A stretch of 64,000 nt of DNA, from contig OX457026.1 of NCBI GenBank assembly GCA_949752745.1, positions 49,484,595-49,548,594 of the forward strand, in the 5' to 3' direction. Under the pieces are notes generated by a model. That model saw only the letters and a list, made by a program, of their open reading frames with translations, was not told where the DNA came from and did not search any database. Position 1 is the stretch's first letter; the number at the start of each line of letters is the position of its first letter. The stretch is from Protula sp. h YS-2021 (Eukaryota; Annelida; Polychaeta; Sabellida; Serpulidae). The translations under genes and the position numbers were made by a program. Positions 11,401 to 22,735 of this stretch are shown piece after piece.

Positions 11401-14400
11401 AATGTGGTCTGTAGACGCGTGAGACTGCCGTATATATAAAGTCCAGTGCCAATTTTCAAATGTCCGCCATTTTGTCAATTTTTGGTCGATTCGGAAAATT
11501 CCTGGTCACTGCACTGCGGAAGGTTCCAGAGAAGCCATGTACAAAATTTGAAACGAATCCGTCTATTAATGTGGCCTGTAGACGCGTGAGACTGCCGTAT
11601 ATACGCTAAGTCCAGTGCCAATTTTCAAATGTCCGCCATTTTGTCAATTTTTGGTCGATTCGGAAAATTCCTGGTCACTGCACTGCGGAAGGTTCCAGAG
11701 AAGCCATGTACAAAATTTGAAACGAATCCGTCTATTAATGTGGCCTGTAGACGCGTGAGACTACCGTATATACGCTAAGTCCAGTGCCAATTTTCAAATG
11801 TCCGCCATTTTGTCAATTTTTGGCCGATCCGGAAAATTCTTGGTCACTGCACTGAGGAAGGTTCCAGAGAAGCCGTGTACAAAATTTGAAACGAATCCGT
11901 CTATTAATGTGGCCTGTAGACGCGTGAGACTGCCGTATATACGCTAAGTCCAGTGCCGATTTTCAAAAGTCCGCCATTTTGTCAATTTTTGATCGATCCG
12001 GAAAATTCTTGGTCACTGCATTGCGGAAGGTTCCAGAGAAGCCGTGTACAAAATCTGAAACGAATCTGTCCATTAATGTGGCCTGTAGATGCGTGAGACT
12101 GCCGTATATACGCTACGTTCAGTGCCGATTTTCAAAAGTCCGCCATTTTGTCAATTTTTGGCCGATCCGAAAAATTCTTGGTCACTGCACTGCGGAAGAT
12201 TCCAGAGAAGCCGTGTACAAAATTTGAAACGAATTTGTCTATTAATGTGGTCTGTAGACGCGTGAGACTGCCGTATATATAAAGTCCAGTGCCGATTTTC
12301 AAATGTCCGCCATTTTGTCAATTTTTGGTAGATTCGGAAAATTCCTGGTCACTGCACTGCGGAAGGTTCCAGAGAAGCCATGTACAAAATTTGAAACGAA
12401 TCCGTCTATTAATGTGGCCTGTAGACGCGTGAGACTGCCGTATATACGCTAAGTCCAGTGCCAATTTTCAAATGTCCGCCATTTTGTCAATTTTTGATCG
12501 ATCCGGAAAATTCTTGGTCACTGCATTGCGGAAGGTTCCAGAGAAGCCGTGTACAAAATCTGAAACGAATCTGTCCATTAATGTGGCCTGTAGATGCGTG
12601 AGACTGCCGTATATACGCTACGTTCAGTGCCGATTTTCAAAAGTCCGCCATTTTGTCAATTTTTGGCCGATCCGAAAAATTCTTGGTCACTGCACTGCGG
12701 AAGATTCCAGAGAAGCCGTGTACAAAATTTGAAACGAATTTGTCTATTAATGTGGTCTGTAGACGCGTAAGACTGCCGTATATATAAAGTTCAGTGCCAA
12801 TTTTCAAATGTCCGCCATTTTGTCAATTTTCGGTAGATTCGGAAAATTCCTGGTCACTGCACTGCGGAAGGTTCCAGAGAAGCCATGTACAAAATTTGAA
12901 ACGAATCCGTCTACTAATGTGGCCTGTAGACGCGTGAGACTACCGTATATACGCTAAGTCCAGTGCCAATTTTCAAATGTCCGCCATTTTGTCAATTTTT
13001 GGCCGATCCGGAAAATTCTTGGTCACTGCACTGAGGAAGGTTCCAGAGAAGCCGTGTACAAAATTTGAAACGAATCCGTCTATTAATGTGGCCTGTAGAC
13101 GCGTGAGACTGCCGTATATACGCTAAGTCCAGTGCCGATTTTCAAAAGTCCGCCATTTTGTCAATTTTTGATCGATCCGGAAAATTCTTGGTCACTGCAT
13201 TGCGGAAGGTTCCAGAGAAGCCGTGTACAAAATCTGAAACGAATCTGTCCATTAATGTGGCCTGTAGATGCGTGAGACTGCCGTATATACGCTACGTTCA
13301 GTGCCGATTTTCAAAAGTCCGCCATTTTGTCAATTTTTGGCCGATCCGAAAAATTCTTGGTCACTGCACTGCGGAAGATTCCAGAGAAGCCGTGTACAAA
13401 ATTTGAAACGAATCCGTCTATTAATGTGGTCTGTAGACGCGTGAGACTGCCGTATATATAAAGTCCAGTGCCAATTTTCAAATGTCCGCCATTTTGTCAA
13501 TTTTTGGTCGATTCGGAAAATTCCTGGTCACTGCACTGCGGAAGGTTCCAGAGAAGCCATGTACAAAATTTGAAACGAATCCGTCTATTAATGTGGCCTG
13601 TAGACGCGTGAGACTGCCGTATATACGCTAAGTCCAGTGCCGATTTTCAAAAGTCCGCCATTTTGTCAATTTTTGATCGATCCGGAAAATTCTTGGTCAC
13701 TGCATTGCGGAAGGTTCCAGAGAAGCCGTGTACAAAATCTGAAACGAATCTGTCCATTAATGTGGCCTGTAGATGCGTGAGACTGCCGTATATACGCTAC
13801 GTTCAGTGCCGATTTTCAAAAGTCCGCCATTTTGTCAATTTTTGGCCGATCCGAAAAATTCTTGGTCACTGCACTGCGGAAGATTCCAGAGAAGCCGTGT
13901 ACAAAATTTGAAACGAATTTGTCTATTAATGTGGTCTGTAGACGCGTGAGACTGCCGTATATATAAAGTCCAGTGCCAATTTTCAAATGTCCGCCATTTT
14001 GTCAATTTTTGGTCGATTCGGAAAATTCCTGGTCACTGCACTGCGGAAGGTTCCAGAGAAGCCATGTACAAAATTTGAAACGAATCCGTCTATTAATGTG
14101 GCCTGTAGACGCGTGAGACTGCCGTATATACGCTAAGTCCAGTGCCAATTTTCAAATGTCCGCCATTTTGTCAATTTTTGGTCGATTCGGAAAATTCCTG
14201 GTCACTGCACTGCGGAAGGTTCCAGAGAAGCCATGTACAAAATTTGAAACGAATCCGTCTATTAATGTGGCCTGTAGACGCGTGAGACTGCCGTATATAC
14301 GCTAAGTCCAGTGCCAATTTTCAAATGTCCGCCATTTTGTCAATTTTTGGCCGATCCGGAAAATTCTTGGTCACTGCACTGAGGAAGGTTCCAGAGAAGC

Positions 14401-16227
14401 CGTGTACAAAATTTGAAACGAATCCGTCTATTAATGTGGCCTGTAGACGCGTGAGACTGCCGTATATACGCTAAGTCCAGTGCCGATTTTCAAAAGTCCG
14501 CCATTTTGTCAATTTTTGATCGATCCGGAAAATTCTTGGTCACTGCATTGCGGAAGGTTCCAGAGAAGCCGTGTACAAAATCTGAAACGAATCTGTCCAT
14601 TAATGTGGCCTGTAGATGCGTGAGACTGCCGTATATACGCTACGTTCAGTGCCGATTTTCAAAAGTCCGCCATTTTGTCAATTTTTGGCCGATCCGAAAA
14701 ATTCTTGGTCACTGCACTGCGGAAGATTCCAGAGAAGCCGTGTACAAAATTTGAAACGAATTTGTCTATTAATGTGGTCTGTAGACGCGTGAGACTGCCG
14801 TATATATAAAGTCCAGTGCCAATTTTCAAATGTCCGCCATTTTGTCAATTTTTGGTAGATTCGGAAAATTCCTGGTCACTGCACTGCGGAAGGTTCCAGA
14901 GAAGCCATGTACAAAATTTGAAACGAATCCGTCTATTAATGTGGCCTGTAGACGCGTGAGACTGCCGTATATACGCTAAGTCCAGTGCCAATTTTCAAAT
15001 GTCCGCCATTTTGTCAATTTTTGGCCGATCCGGAAAATTCTTGGTCACTGCACTGAGGAAGGTTCCAGAGAAGCCGTGTACAAAATTTGAAACGAATCCG
15101 TCTATTAATGTGGCCTGTAGACGCGTGAGACTGCCGTATATACGCTAAGTCCAGTGCCGATTTTCAAAAGTCCGCCATTTTGTCAATTTTTGATCGATCC
15201 GGAAAATTCTTGGTCACTGCATTGCGGAAGGTTCCAGAGAAGCCGTGTACAAAATCTGAAACGAATCTGTCCATTAATGTGGCCTGTAGATGCGTGAGAC
15301 TGCCGTATATACGCTACGTTCAGTGCCGATTTTCAAAAGTCCGCCATTTTGTCAATTTTTGGCCGATCCGAAAAATTCTTGGTCACTGCACTGCGGAAGA
15401 TTCCAGAGAAGCCGTGTACAAAATTTGAAACGAATTTGTCTATTAATGTGGTCTGTAGACGCGTAAGACTGCCGTATATATAAAGTTCAGTGCCAATTTT
15501 CAAATGTCCGCCATTTTGTCAATTTTTGGTAGATTCGGAAAATTCCTGGTCACTGCACTGCGGAAGGTTCCAGAGAAGCCATGTACAAAATTTGAAACGA
15601 ATCCGTCTATTAATGTGGCCTGTAGACGCGTGAGACTGCCGTATATACGCTAAGTCCAGTGCCAATTTTCAAATGTCCGCCATTTTGTCAATTTTTGGCC
15701 GATCCGGAAAATTCTTGGTCACTGCACTGAGGAAGGTTCCAGAGAAGCCGTGTACAAAATTTGAAACGAATCCGTCTATTAATGTGGCCTGTAGACGCGT
15801 GAGACTGCCGTATATACGCTAAGTCCAGTGCCGATTTTCAAAAGTCCGCCATTTTGTCAATTTTTGGTCGATCCGAAAAATTCTTGGTCACTGCACTGCG
15901 GAAGGTTCCAGAGAGGCCGTGTACAAAATTTGAAACGAATCCGTCTATTAATGTGGCCTGTAGACGCGTGAGACTGCCGTATATACGCTAAGTCCAGTGC
16001 CGATTTTCAAAAGTCCGCCATTTTGTCAATTTTTGGTCGATCCGGAATTTTCTTGGTCACTGCACTGCGGAAGGTTCCAGAGAAGCCGTGTACAAAATTT
16101 TAACCGAATCCATGTATTAATGTGGCCTGTAGGCGCGTGAGACTGAAGCGTGACAGACGGACAGACAGACGGACAGACGGACAGACCGAAAAGTTCAAAA
16201 CTATATCCCTCCGTTTCACGGGGGATA
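8401..16227 (+). mobile_element. 7.8-kb HINE/pearl-like (Helentron-type) non-autonomous element
   Basis: Layout: start GTTGACTACGTCTCGAG; head palindrome ATCCCCC-GT-GGGGGAT at 8429-8444; tandem core 8577-16140; (ACAGACGG)-type microsatellite 16151-16188; tail hairpin 16205-16226. ATCCCCCGTG at 8429-8438 is the exact inverse of CACGGGGGAT at 16217-16226, a subterminal inverted repeat. The insertion splits a Y element between 8400 and 16228. The undamaged Y copy (7859-8356) reads straight across the site, so the target was A/A (T/T on the other strand) with no duplication. Known HINE/Helentron-related elements have subterminal inverted repeats, internal tandem repeats, a 3' hairpin and TT targets. 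The end bases are uncertain by 1-2 because flanking A's are shared. No coding capacity. Confidence 0.7.
8577..16140 (+). repeat. Tandem array, about 45 monomers of about 169 bp, higher-order organised
   Basis: The landmark CGCCATTTTGTCA occurs about every 169 bp (8608, 8770, 8939, 9105, 9274, 9443, 9612 ... 16016); variants with TATATAAAGT are 2-3 bp shorter. At least four monomer variants recur, told apart by GATCGATCC/GCATTGCGG, GGCCGATCCGAAAAA/GGAAGATT, GATTCGG/CCATGTAC, and CACTGAGGAAGG. The first type recurs at 9112, 9957, 10462, 11136, 11979, 12484, 13158, 13663, 14506 and 15180, giving 12-monomer blocks of about 2.02 kb. The first monomers (8577-8770) and the last (from 16016) are the most diverged. 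Eighty-two-residue ORFs recurring here are only the repeat read in one frame. Confidence 0.9.
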
Positions 16228-16673
16228 ATTAAAACGCAAAAATACTTCCTTCAGTGGGTTATTTCTTGAATAATATATTGCAAACAACACAGCTTGAATA
16301 CGTCTTAAAGTTTTACTGACTGATCAGGCATACGCCGTGTTATCTATTTACGCGTGAGAGCTCGCACAAAGCTCACTGAGCAAATGTGTATTCTGTGCTG
16401 TCGTTAAATGCTACGCATTTACTTGCAAAAAATACACTCTTTTCACATACCGTTTTAACAAAGAAAACGAAATCAAAGACGAAAATAAAAAGTGACATGC
16501 ACATGTTCAGATCAAACTCTTTATAAGTCCCAAGTTTCATGGTCGTAGGGCCCATATGTCAGAGAAGAAGAAGACACAAAAATCGGAAAAACTGTCAAGA
16601 AGAAAAAAAAGGACGAATTTTGCTCGCACAAATTCATATAACCCTTGCAAGCCAAAGGCTTATCAAGTGTTAA
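16228..16673 (+). mobile_element. Family Y element, copy 2, right part
   Basis: Continues copy 2 after the array insertion with ATTAAAACGCAAAAATAC and ends at the inverted terminus TATCAAGTGTTAA. Slightly shorter than copy 1 because of small deletions near 16310-16325. Confidence 0.7.
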
Positions 16674-16920
16674 TGAATGCACAATCACCCCCCCCCCCCC
16701 CCAAAAAAAAAGTGTAAAAATACCAATAATAAAACAAGCAACAGAAATATGGGGAAGTATTGAAACGTAAAAGTGAAAAGGCAAAAACATGGAGAATGAA
16801 TCCATAATCATCCCTTCAATTCCCCGGTGCACACATAGGCCGCACATTGTGTGAGTAAATGTCGTGCTGTGGAAGTGAAGTATGATATGAAGTAACACAC
16901 TTCAACAATGCAGGGCACCC
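16674..16920. repeat. Poly-C tract, repeat X copy 2 and flank
   Basis: A run of C at about 16687-16702 followed by A's, then X copy 2 (16703-16800). The remaining 120 bp show nothing recognisable. Confidence 0.55.
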
Positions 16921-17351
16921 ATTATTCATTCGATTGCCCACCAGAATTCCGAACAAAATTGTCGTTCCAACTTTCCGTTATTTGAAGTTATTACGACTTT
17001 TCCTTACCGTTGTTCATAACAGGGGGAAGCGGGGATGGGGGTGGGTGGAGCGAAAGTATATCCGATTTTCCGCTATCAAGATATTTTTTTCCAATGACGC
17101 CCGGTCATATTTGACAGGATCCTTGGGAAATACCAAGCAACATTCACACCAAGTTTTAACTTTCTCCGATGTTCAGCGGCTGAAAAATGCACACATGTAA
17201 GATTTTAACGTAATGACATCATACGCCTTTCGTAATTTCGCTCAAAAAGTTGACAGAACCGTCCGACTGATCTAAAAAACACCCATATAAAATTTGAACT
17301 CGATACGACTTTCTGTTCTCGAGATATTTTGCACAGAAGAGCTTATTCAAA
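16921..17351 (+). mobile_element. CRE-repeat element, left part (interrupted)
   Basis: Monomers of the dimeric TGACGTCA family: CCGATGTTCAGCGGCTGA, GTTGACAGAACCGTCCGACT and CTCGAGATATTTTGCACA blocks. It stops at TTATTCAAA (17351) and resumes at 18453, the gap being a separate element. Confidence 0.7.
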
Positions 17352-18452
17352 CTAGATTGGCCAGTGTTTTTGTTAAAACAAAAACGGATACGTCTCCCCC
17401 GCCCCCCAATCAGTCACGTGAAAGAAATTCCTTGCTTAAAATACAACATTGGCGAGCCAATCGCCAAAAATACACTTTTACAGAAAATCCATGAAGAAAA
17501 ACTTCGCAGTAAACATTTCCACTACATACGGGTTCTTCTTGCCATGTTTCAGCCTAATGGAACAAAATGTTTCGGAGATATCGCAACAAAAAAACATATG
17601 GCCAAAAAAGTAAAAATTCAAAAACTAAAAAAATCGCCAAAAATACATTTTCAAAGGAAATGAAGAAAAACTTCGCAGTAAACATTTGCACTATATGTGG
17701 GTTCTTCTTGCCACGTTGCAGCCTAATCCAACAAACTGTTTCGGAGATATCGCAACAATATGGCCAAAAAAGTAAAAAATCAAAAATTAAAAAATTCGCC
17801 AAAAATACATTTTCAGCGGAAATGAAAAAAACTTCGCAGTAAACATTTACACTTTTTGCCAAGTTTCAGCCTAATCCAACAAACCATTTCGGAGATATCG
17901 CAACAATATGGTAAAAAAAGTTCAAAATAAAAAATTACAAAATTCGTCAAAAATACATTTTCAGCGGAAATGAAGAAAAACTTCGCAGTAAACATTTGCA
18001 ATATATGTGTGTTGTTCTTGCCACATTTCAGCCTAATCCAACAAACTGTTTTGGAGATATCGCAACAATATGGCCAAAAAAGTTCAAATTCAAAAATTCG
18101 CCAAAAATACATTTTCAGCGGGAAATGAAGAAAAACTTCGCAGTAAACATTTGCACTATATGTGTGTTGTTCTTCCCACGTTTCAGCCTAATCCAACAAA
18201 CTGTTTTGGAGATATAGCCTGCCAAAGTGAAAAAATGCACGAAAACCCCCCCAATGTTCAAAAATTTGCCAAAAATAGAATTTTTGAGGAAACGAAAAAA
18301 AAAAAATAACACGGGCATCATCTAGACATGTACCCCAATACGTATGTATGTTTTGAGTAACCGACTCATTAATTTTATAAGAACTCACTACGGACAGACG
18401 GACGGACGGACACACCAAATGATATATATGTCTCCCTTAGGGGGAGACATAC
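17352..18452 (+). mobile_element. HINE-like element with five 150-170-bp monomers, nested insertion
   Basis: Begins CTAGATTGGCCAGTG. The tandem core is marked by CTTCGCAGTAAACATTT at 17502, 17671, 17832, 17981 and 18136. Then an (ACGG)n stretch at 18395-18411 and the tail hairpin GTCTCCC-TTA-GGGGGAGAC. Removing 17352-18452 joins TTCAAA to ATATATC, which recreates the normal CRE-repeat sequence, so the insertion made no target duplication. ORFs across it are repeat readthrough. Confidence 0.65.
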
Positions 18453-18835
18453 AAATATATCAATATTTCCCGCGATGACGTCATACGCCCCATTCGTTCG
18501 TTCTACAGACTCTTTCGGACCTACCATACAACAATCCCACCAAGTTTCAACTTTCTTCGATGTTCAGCGGCTGAGAAATGTCGCATACAATGTTTTTACG
18601 TAATGATGTCATACGCCTGCCCTAATCACATGACATGCGTCAAAAGTTGACAGAACCGTCCGACCTAACCAAGGGATAAATCGATCAAGTTTGAAGTCGA
18701 TCGGACCTTCTGTTCTCGAGATATCTTGCACACAACATGTTGTTCACAACAGACTGACACACACACACACACACAGAACGTACAAACACCATATGTCGCC
18801 CCTTGGTCGGGGACATAAATAGAAATAAGTTGTTA
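18453..18835 (+). mobile_element. CRE-repeat element, right part with terminal hairpin
   Basis: Continues with GATGACGTCATACGCC, the GTTCAGCGGCTGAGAAAT block, a (CA)n run at 18759-18775, the fixed string CAGAACGTACAAACACC and the tail hairpin around CGCCCCTTGGTCGGGG. Confidence 0.7.
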
Positions 18836-19197
18836 CTTACTAGGGCTGTGTAAAGTTATGTTTACTACACTGATTTTTTTACTGGTCTATTAGGTGATGT
18901 AAGAACTTACTGGAAGCAAAACGCATCAATATTGTTCATGCACATTGATTTGTTTATTAGTCCATTAAGTGGTTTAAGAACTCAATGAAAGTATTATTAC
19001 ACGGAGGCGGATGTTGTGCGGGCATCATTGTCATCACCAAAGCCGTCTTGAAAAGTTAAACCTTCCCGGATTCAGACGAGCCTTTCAATACAGCTAAACG
19101 CGTGGGACCTTTTTGAACAAGTTCAGAACTGATGTCTTTCATTTCGCTTTTAATTGTGTATACTACTTTTGGTTGCAATTTGTTTCTCAAAGAAAAA
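18836..19197. other. Unique sequence, no feature recognised
   Basis: Both strands were scanned for exons; none was convincing. Confidence 0.4.
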
Positions 19198-20074
19198 CTA
19201 CAGCGGCCTGTGCACACAACATATAACAGTACAGGGTTATATTACACACTTTTAATCGATACCTATTTAATTTCTTGTTTTTGTAAACAAAAACAAATGT
19301 CTATCTGACTAAACCCATAATTCCCCCAAAATCATTTTCCTTTTTATAATTACCAAAATCAAATGTTCATTTCTGCAAACATAATCATAATTCATTGTAA
19401 AAAGTTCAAAATAAACAAAACAGATGGCGGTCACTTAAACAGATATTACTGCACGTCTTTTTTTTTTATTTCCGAGTCTGGAAGGTGGCAGGTAAAACGG
19501 GTTTTACTGTAGGTCCTTTTGATCTAGGTCTTGAAAGTGGTCTGGATTTATTTTTGCTAACCGCCACCCCCCCCCACACTGCCTCCTCCCAAGCTATCTA
19601 ACCCTTTTACCCAAGGTAACGGTAGCGTCTGAGTACAGTTATAGCCATGTTATACTACCTTGTCTTCGTACATTTCGATCGGCCAAAAAGAACTAGAAAG
19701 GCATTCTTCATGGCTGCGCATCAGATAACACACCTCGAAGGGGGCATTCCGGTGCCAAAATGGTGAGCTGCTTCTCATAACACAAAATATCAGATGATCC
19801 ACTTTAAAAGCGAAAAATGCTTCCAGGTACTGCAAACAATGCTAACCAATACAAAATAGCTCCCATATATGGATCACCTTGGCAATCAAATCAAGTAGAC
19901 GGCGAAAAAATCAATTGCTAGACCTACTGAGACCTACAAATACACATTAGCATTCCATGACTTCGTAGATAACTTCACTAGGTACCGCAACTGACGCTGA
20001 CCCCTGACTGGATGGCATGTTACGTAACAGGCGTCGATGAGAAACGCACAAAAAGCTCAATTGTAGGCATGTTT

Positions 20075-20305
20075 GTTTATTTATTGTTTATTTGGTGTTT
20101 AACTTCCCGTTCACCAACTAGGATGGGTATATTGAGACGCACTTGCTAAAGGAACAAGTGGCGAGAAAAAGGAGGAAGAATGAAGAAATGGTAAAAGAGT
20201 AGTTAGAAAGAAAGAAATTCCGATTAGGCGCCTCTTACGCCAATGCATAGAATAGAAAGCAATGGGCGTATTCTCAAGATCCCCCTCCCCCCTCCAACCT
20301 ACAGG
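20075..20305 (-). mobile_element. SINE-like repeat S2, copy 1
   Basis: About 230 bp shared with 62655-62862: both have GTTTAAC/TCTTTAACGTCCCGTTCAC, GACGCACTTGCTAAAGGA, CCGATTAG-CGCCT and GTGGGCGTATTCT-AAGAT. A T-rich TTTATTTATTG tail at the left suggests - orientation. Absent from the paralogous M body at 43.3 kb, so it is an insertion. I see no clear A/B boxes. Confidence 0.5.
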
Positions 20306-20614
20306 GGTTACAGTTTTGAAGCATTCTAAAGTATGCAGGAACACTCGAGAATCTTCTGGAAAACGCTGAAATCCCCAGCGTAGTCAATAACAATGCTTAG
20401 ATAACAAAAGAGCCGACAAAATGGGGAGGCAAGGAGGAGGGAGGAGAAGAGTGTTGACGTTATGCACTTTCCTTAATTTTCTATACGAGTTTAAAGCATA
20501 ACCAAAACCGTGCAACTTATCCGAGGAATAACTACACGTTTGAAGTCGATTCGACTTCCCGCCACCGAGATATTTTGCTTAACAACAGATAATTTTTGCA
20601 CACAAGATCCTTCT

Positions 20615-20617
<3 letters not shown>

Positions 20618-20690
<73 letters not shown>
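20618..20690. repeat. (AT)n microsatellite
   Basis: Uninterrupted alternating AT of about 70 bp inside the M/CRE element. The 'IYIYIY' reading frame is an artefact of it. Confidence 0.95.
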
Positions 20691-21558
20691 CGTGATCACG
20701 TCATATGCTGCACTCGTTCGGTGTACTCGCGATAAAATTTGACAGAATCTTTCGGGCCTAGCAAGCAAAAAAAAAAAAAAAGTTTCAATTTTCAGCTTCC
20801 ACTGCTCAGCGGCTGAGAAATCTTGCATGCAAGATTTTAACATGATGTCACACGCCTTGTTTTGACTTACACCGTCAAAAGTTGACAGAACAGTGTGACT
20901 GACCCAAGGAATATCCACATAAAATTTGAAGTCGATATGACTTTCCGTTATTGCACACACGACCCTACTCAAAATATACACATATTTTACGTGATGACGT
21001 CATACGCCGCACTTTCGTTGTACACGCGACAAAATTTGGTAGAATATTCCGTACTTACCAAGCAATAGTTCCACCAAGCTTCACCTTCCTTCGATGTTCA
21101 GCGACTGAGAAATCTTACATATAAGATTTTAACGTAATGACGTAGTACTTAATCTTAATTTCGCTATATCCGCCAAAAGTTGACCCGATATAAAATTTTA
21201 AGTCGATAAGACTTTCCTTCACGAGATATTTTGCATACAAGGTCTTTTTCACATTGTATATATATTTTACGTGATCAGATCATACGTCTCCGATTCTCAG
21301 CGGCTGAAAAATTTCGCACACATGATTTTTACGTAATGACATCACACGTTTTCCCTATTAACGCAACATGCGTCAAAAGTTGATAGAACCGTCCAACCTA
21401 CACAAGGAATAAACAGATCAAGTTTGAAATCGATCCGACATTTCGTTCTCGTGACACAACATTTTGTTCACAACAGACTGGCACGAATACACGTACACAC
21501 ACACACATACACACACAGAACGTACAAACACTATATGTATCCATTTGGTCGGGGTGAA

Positions 21559-21929
21559 ATAATTCCACAGAGCTAACACTGTCGGTTGAGGACCGCATAT
21601 CTTTATTGTAAAGGAGCTTTGGGGAATCAAAGTGTTTGGTTCAGGTGGAGCCGGAACGAGTTTTTTGTCTTTATATTCCTTTTTCCACCACAACAACTTA
21701 TGAGTCAAGTAGAAAATTATGCAAATACGAGTGAAAAAGGAAGCAAAACCAAGCAATCATAATTTAGGAGCCTAGTCAAGCAGAAACCTGAGCATGATGC
21801 TATCTCTGCAACATAATTTTAAAGAGACCCAAACATAGTTAGTTGGTTAATTATATGATTTTTTTAAAGACACGTCCGACCCTTAGCGAGTTACATTGTG
21901 ACAATGCATGTGAATCACTGACTAAACAA
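21559..21929. other. Unique sequence with a weak candidate 3'-terminal exon (-)
   Basis: On the - strand a long pyrimidine tract ends at an AG (21698-21697). A short open stretch follows, then AATAAA (21607-21602). It could be a transcript end, but no protein family is recognisable. The hydrophobic/KEYKDK reading frame over 21600-21756 is likewise unassigned. Confidence 0.2.
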
Positions 21930-22234
21930 GCATGTTCAAGGACATGACCCAGCTCAGTTACCAAACAAGGAAAGAGAGACAAACTCTGAAACGAATACTG
22001 TTAAGCCAAAAAATGAAGAACTTTGTTTCTGAACGTACTTTTTCATATTTTTAAAACACAAAAATGAGTTGTCCCGGGTGGAAGCTACCCGAAAAGGATG
22101 TTGGGGAGATTGGGTTTTGACGATTCACGTATTTACCGACATTTACACAATTTTACAAAATTGTTAAAATTCCACCATTTCGGTATTTTTTTGTCCTTCG
22201 CGAAAAAAGCAAAGTCCAGGTGGAGAAGCACCTA

Positions 22235-22310
22235 AGAAACTAATAATAATAATAAAAATAATAAAAATAAAAATAATAATAATAATAATAATAATCATAA
22301 TAATAATAAT
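22235..22310. repeat. (TAA)n microsatellite, left block
   Basis: Imperfect AAT/AAA triplets directly left of the SINE. Confidence 0.9.
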
Positions 22311-22546
22311 TGTATTGTATTGTTCTTTAGATCCCTTTCAACTGCTATGGTCATATCGGGATCCCCCTGCCACATTACACTGAAATGGGGCATTCAAGCC
22401 CTCTTTCTAACCCTTACATGTGGAGTGCCTCACAGGGTAGCAAGGAGGAGTCCCAATTTTAAAGTCTTAGGTATGACCCGACCGGGGTTTGAACCCACGA
22501 TCTTCCAGTCTCGAGGCGGACACTCTAACCACTAGGCCACCGAGGC

Positions 22547-22547
<1 letters not shown>
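22311..22547 (-). mobile_element. tRNA-derived SINE, full length
   Basis: Read on the - strand, 22547 to 22470 looks like a tRNA 5' head: A box TGGCCTAGTGG (22539-22529) and B box GGTTCAAAC (22495-22487), the RNA polymerase III promoter. A tRNA-unrelated body follows (CATACCTAAGACTTTAAAAT...). The 3' end is GTTGAAAGGGATCTAAAGAACA plus an ATACA-type tail. It sits inside (TAA)n. Copy 2 is at 36465-36718. The last 55 bp match the end of the L2-like LINE next door, its likely partner. It is not a functional tRNA gene: the acceptor stem is not complete. Confidence 0.8.

Positions 22548-22632
<85 letters not shown>
22548..22632. repeat. (TAA)n microsatellite, right block
   Basis: About 28 near-perfect TAA units abutting the SINE 5' end. 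Confidence 0.95.
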
Positions 22633-22735
22633 GCCTGGTAGGCGAACCGCTGGGGAACATCACTGCGAACATCTAAATGATTGGAGTAAAACTGTAGGAG
22701 AAGAAGCATTTTAAAAATGGGTCAAAACGGGAACA

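Larger units (their letters stand above)
19198..21558 (+). mobile_element. M/CRE element, copy 1 (about 2.4 kb)
   Basis: Begins CTACAGCGGCCTGTGCACAC; compare CTAGAGCGGCCAGTGCACAC at 42288. A 1.3-kb non-tandem 'M' body is followed by CRE-repeat monomers, a (CA)n-rich run at 21493-21520, CAGAACGTACAAACAC and a degenerate tail hairpin near 21540-21556. A SINE-like insert lies at 20075-20305 and an (AT)n run at 20618-20690. Copies: 42287-44832 (complete) and 26751-29404 (rearranged, mostly inverted). No coding capacity is seen. Confidence 0.65.
21930..22735 (+). mobile_element. Family H element, copy 1 (interrupted)
   Basis: Head palindrome CATGTTCAAGGACATG (21931-21946) followed by ACCCAGCTCAG, then the body with GGGTGGAAGCTACCCGAAAA and CCATTTCGGTATTTTT. 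Closely matches the complete copy at 41148-41929. A (TAA)n run and a SINE occupy 22235-22632. The body resumes at 22633 (TAGCCTGGTAGGCGAACC) and is cut off by the L2-like LINE end at about 22736. Confidence 0.65.

Noticed and set aside
9112..15428. Ten near-identical 82-86-residue ORFs (MSIFDRSGKFLVTAL...)
   Set aside because: They recur with the 169-bp monomer periodicity, start and stop inside repeats and have no promoter or splice context; they are the tandem repeat read in one frame.
8577..16140. CRISPR-like array
   Set aside because: Monomers are 169 bp without unique spacers and lie in an animal genome; this is a satellite-type core.
20510..20695. ORF with a long IYIYIY run
   Set aside because: Direct translation of an (AT)n microsatellite.
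21418..21756. 112-residue membrane-like ORF (-)
   Set aside because: A stop directly precedes it, its C-terminal part reads through the (CA)n of a CRE element, and no family is recognisable.
22472..22547. tRNA gene
   Set aside because: A and B boxes are present but the cloverleaf is incomplete and the unit continues into a SINE body with a LINE-like tail; a second truncated copy exists.
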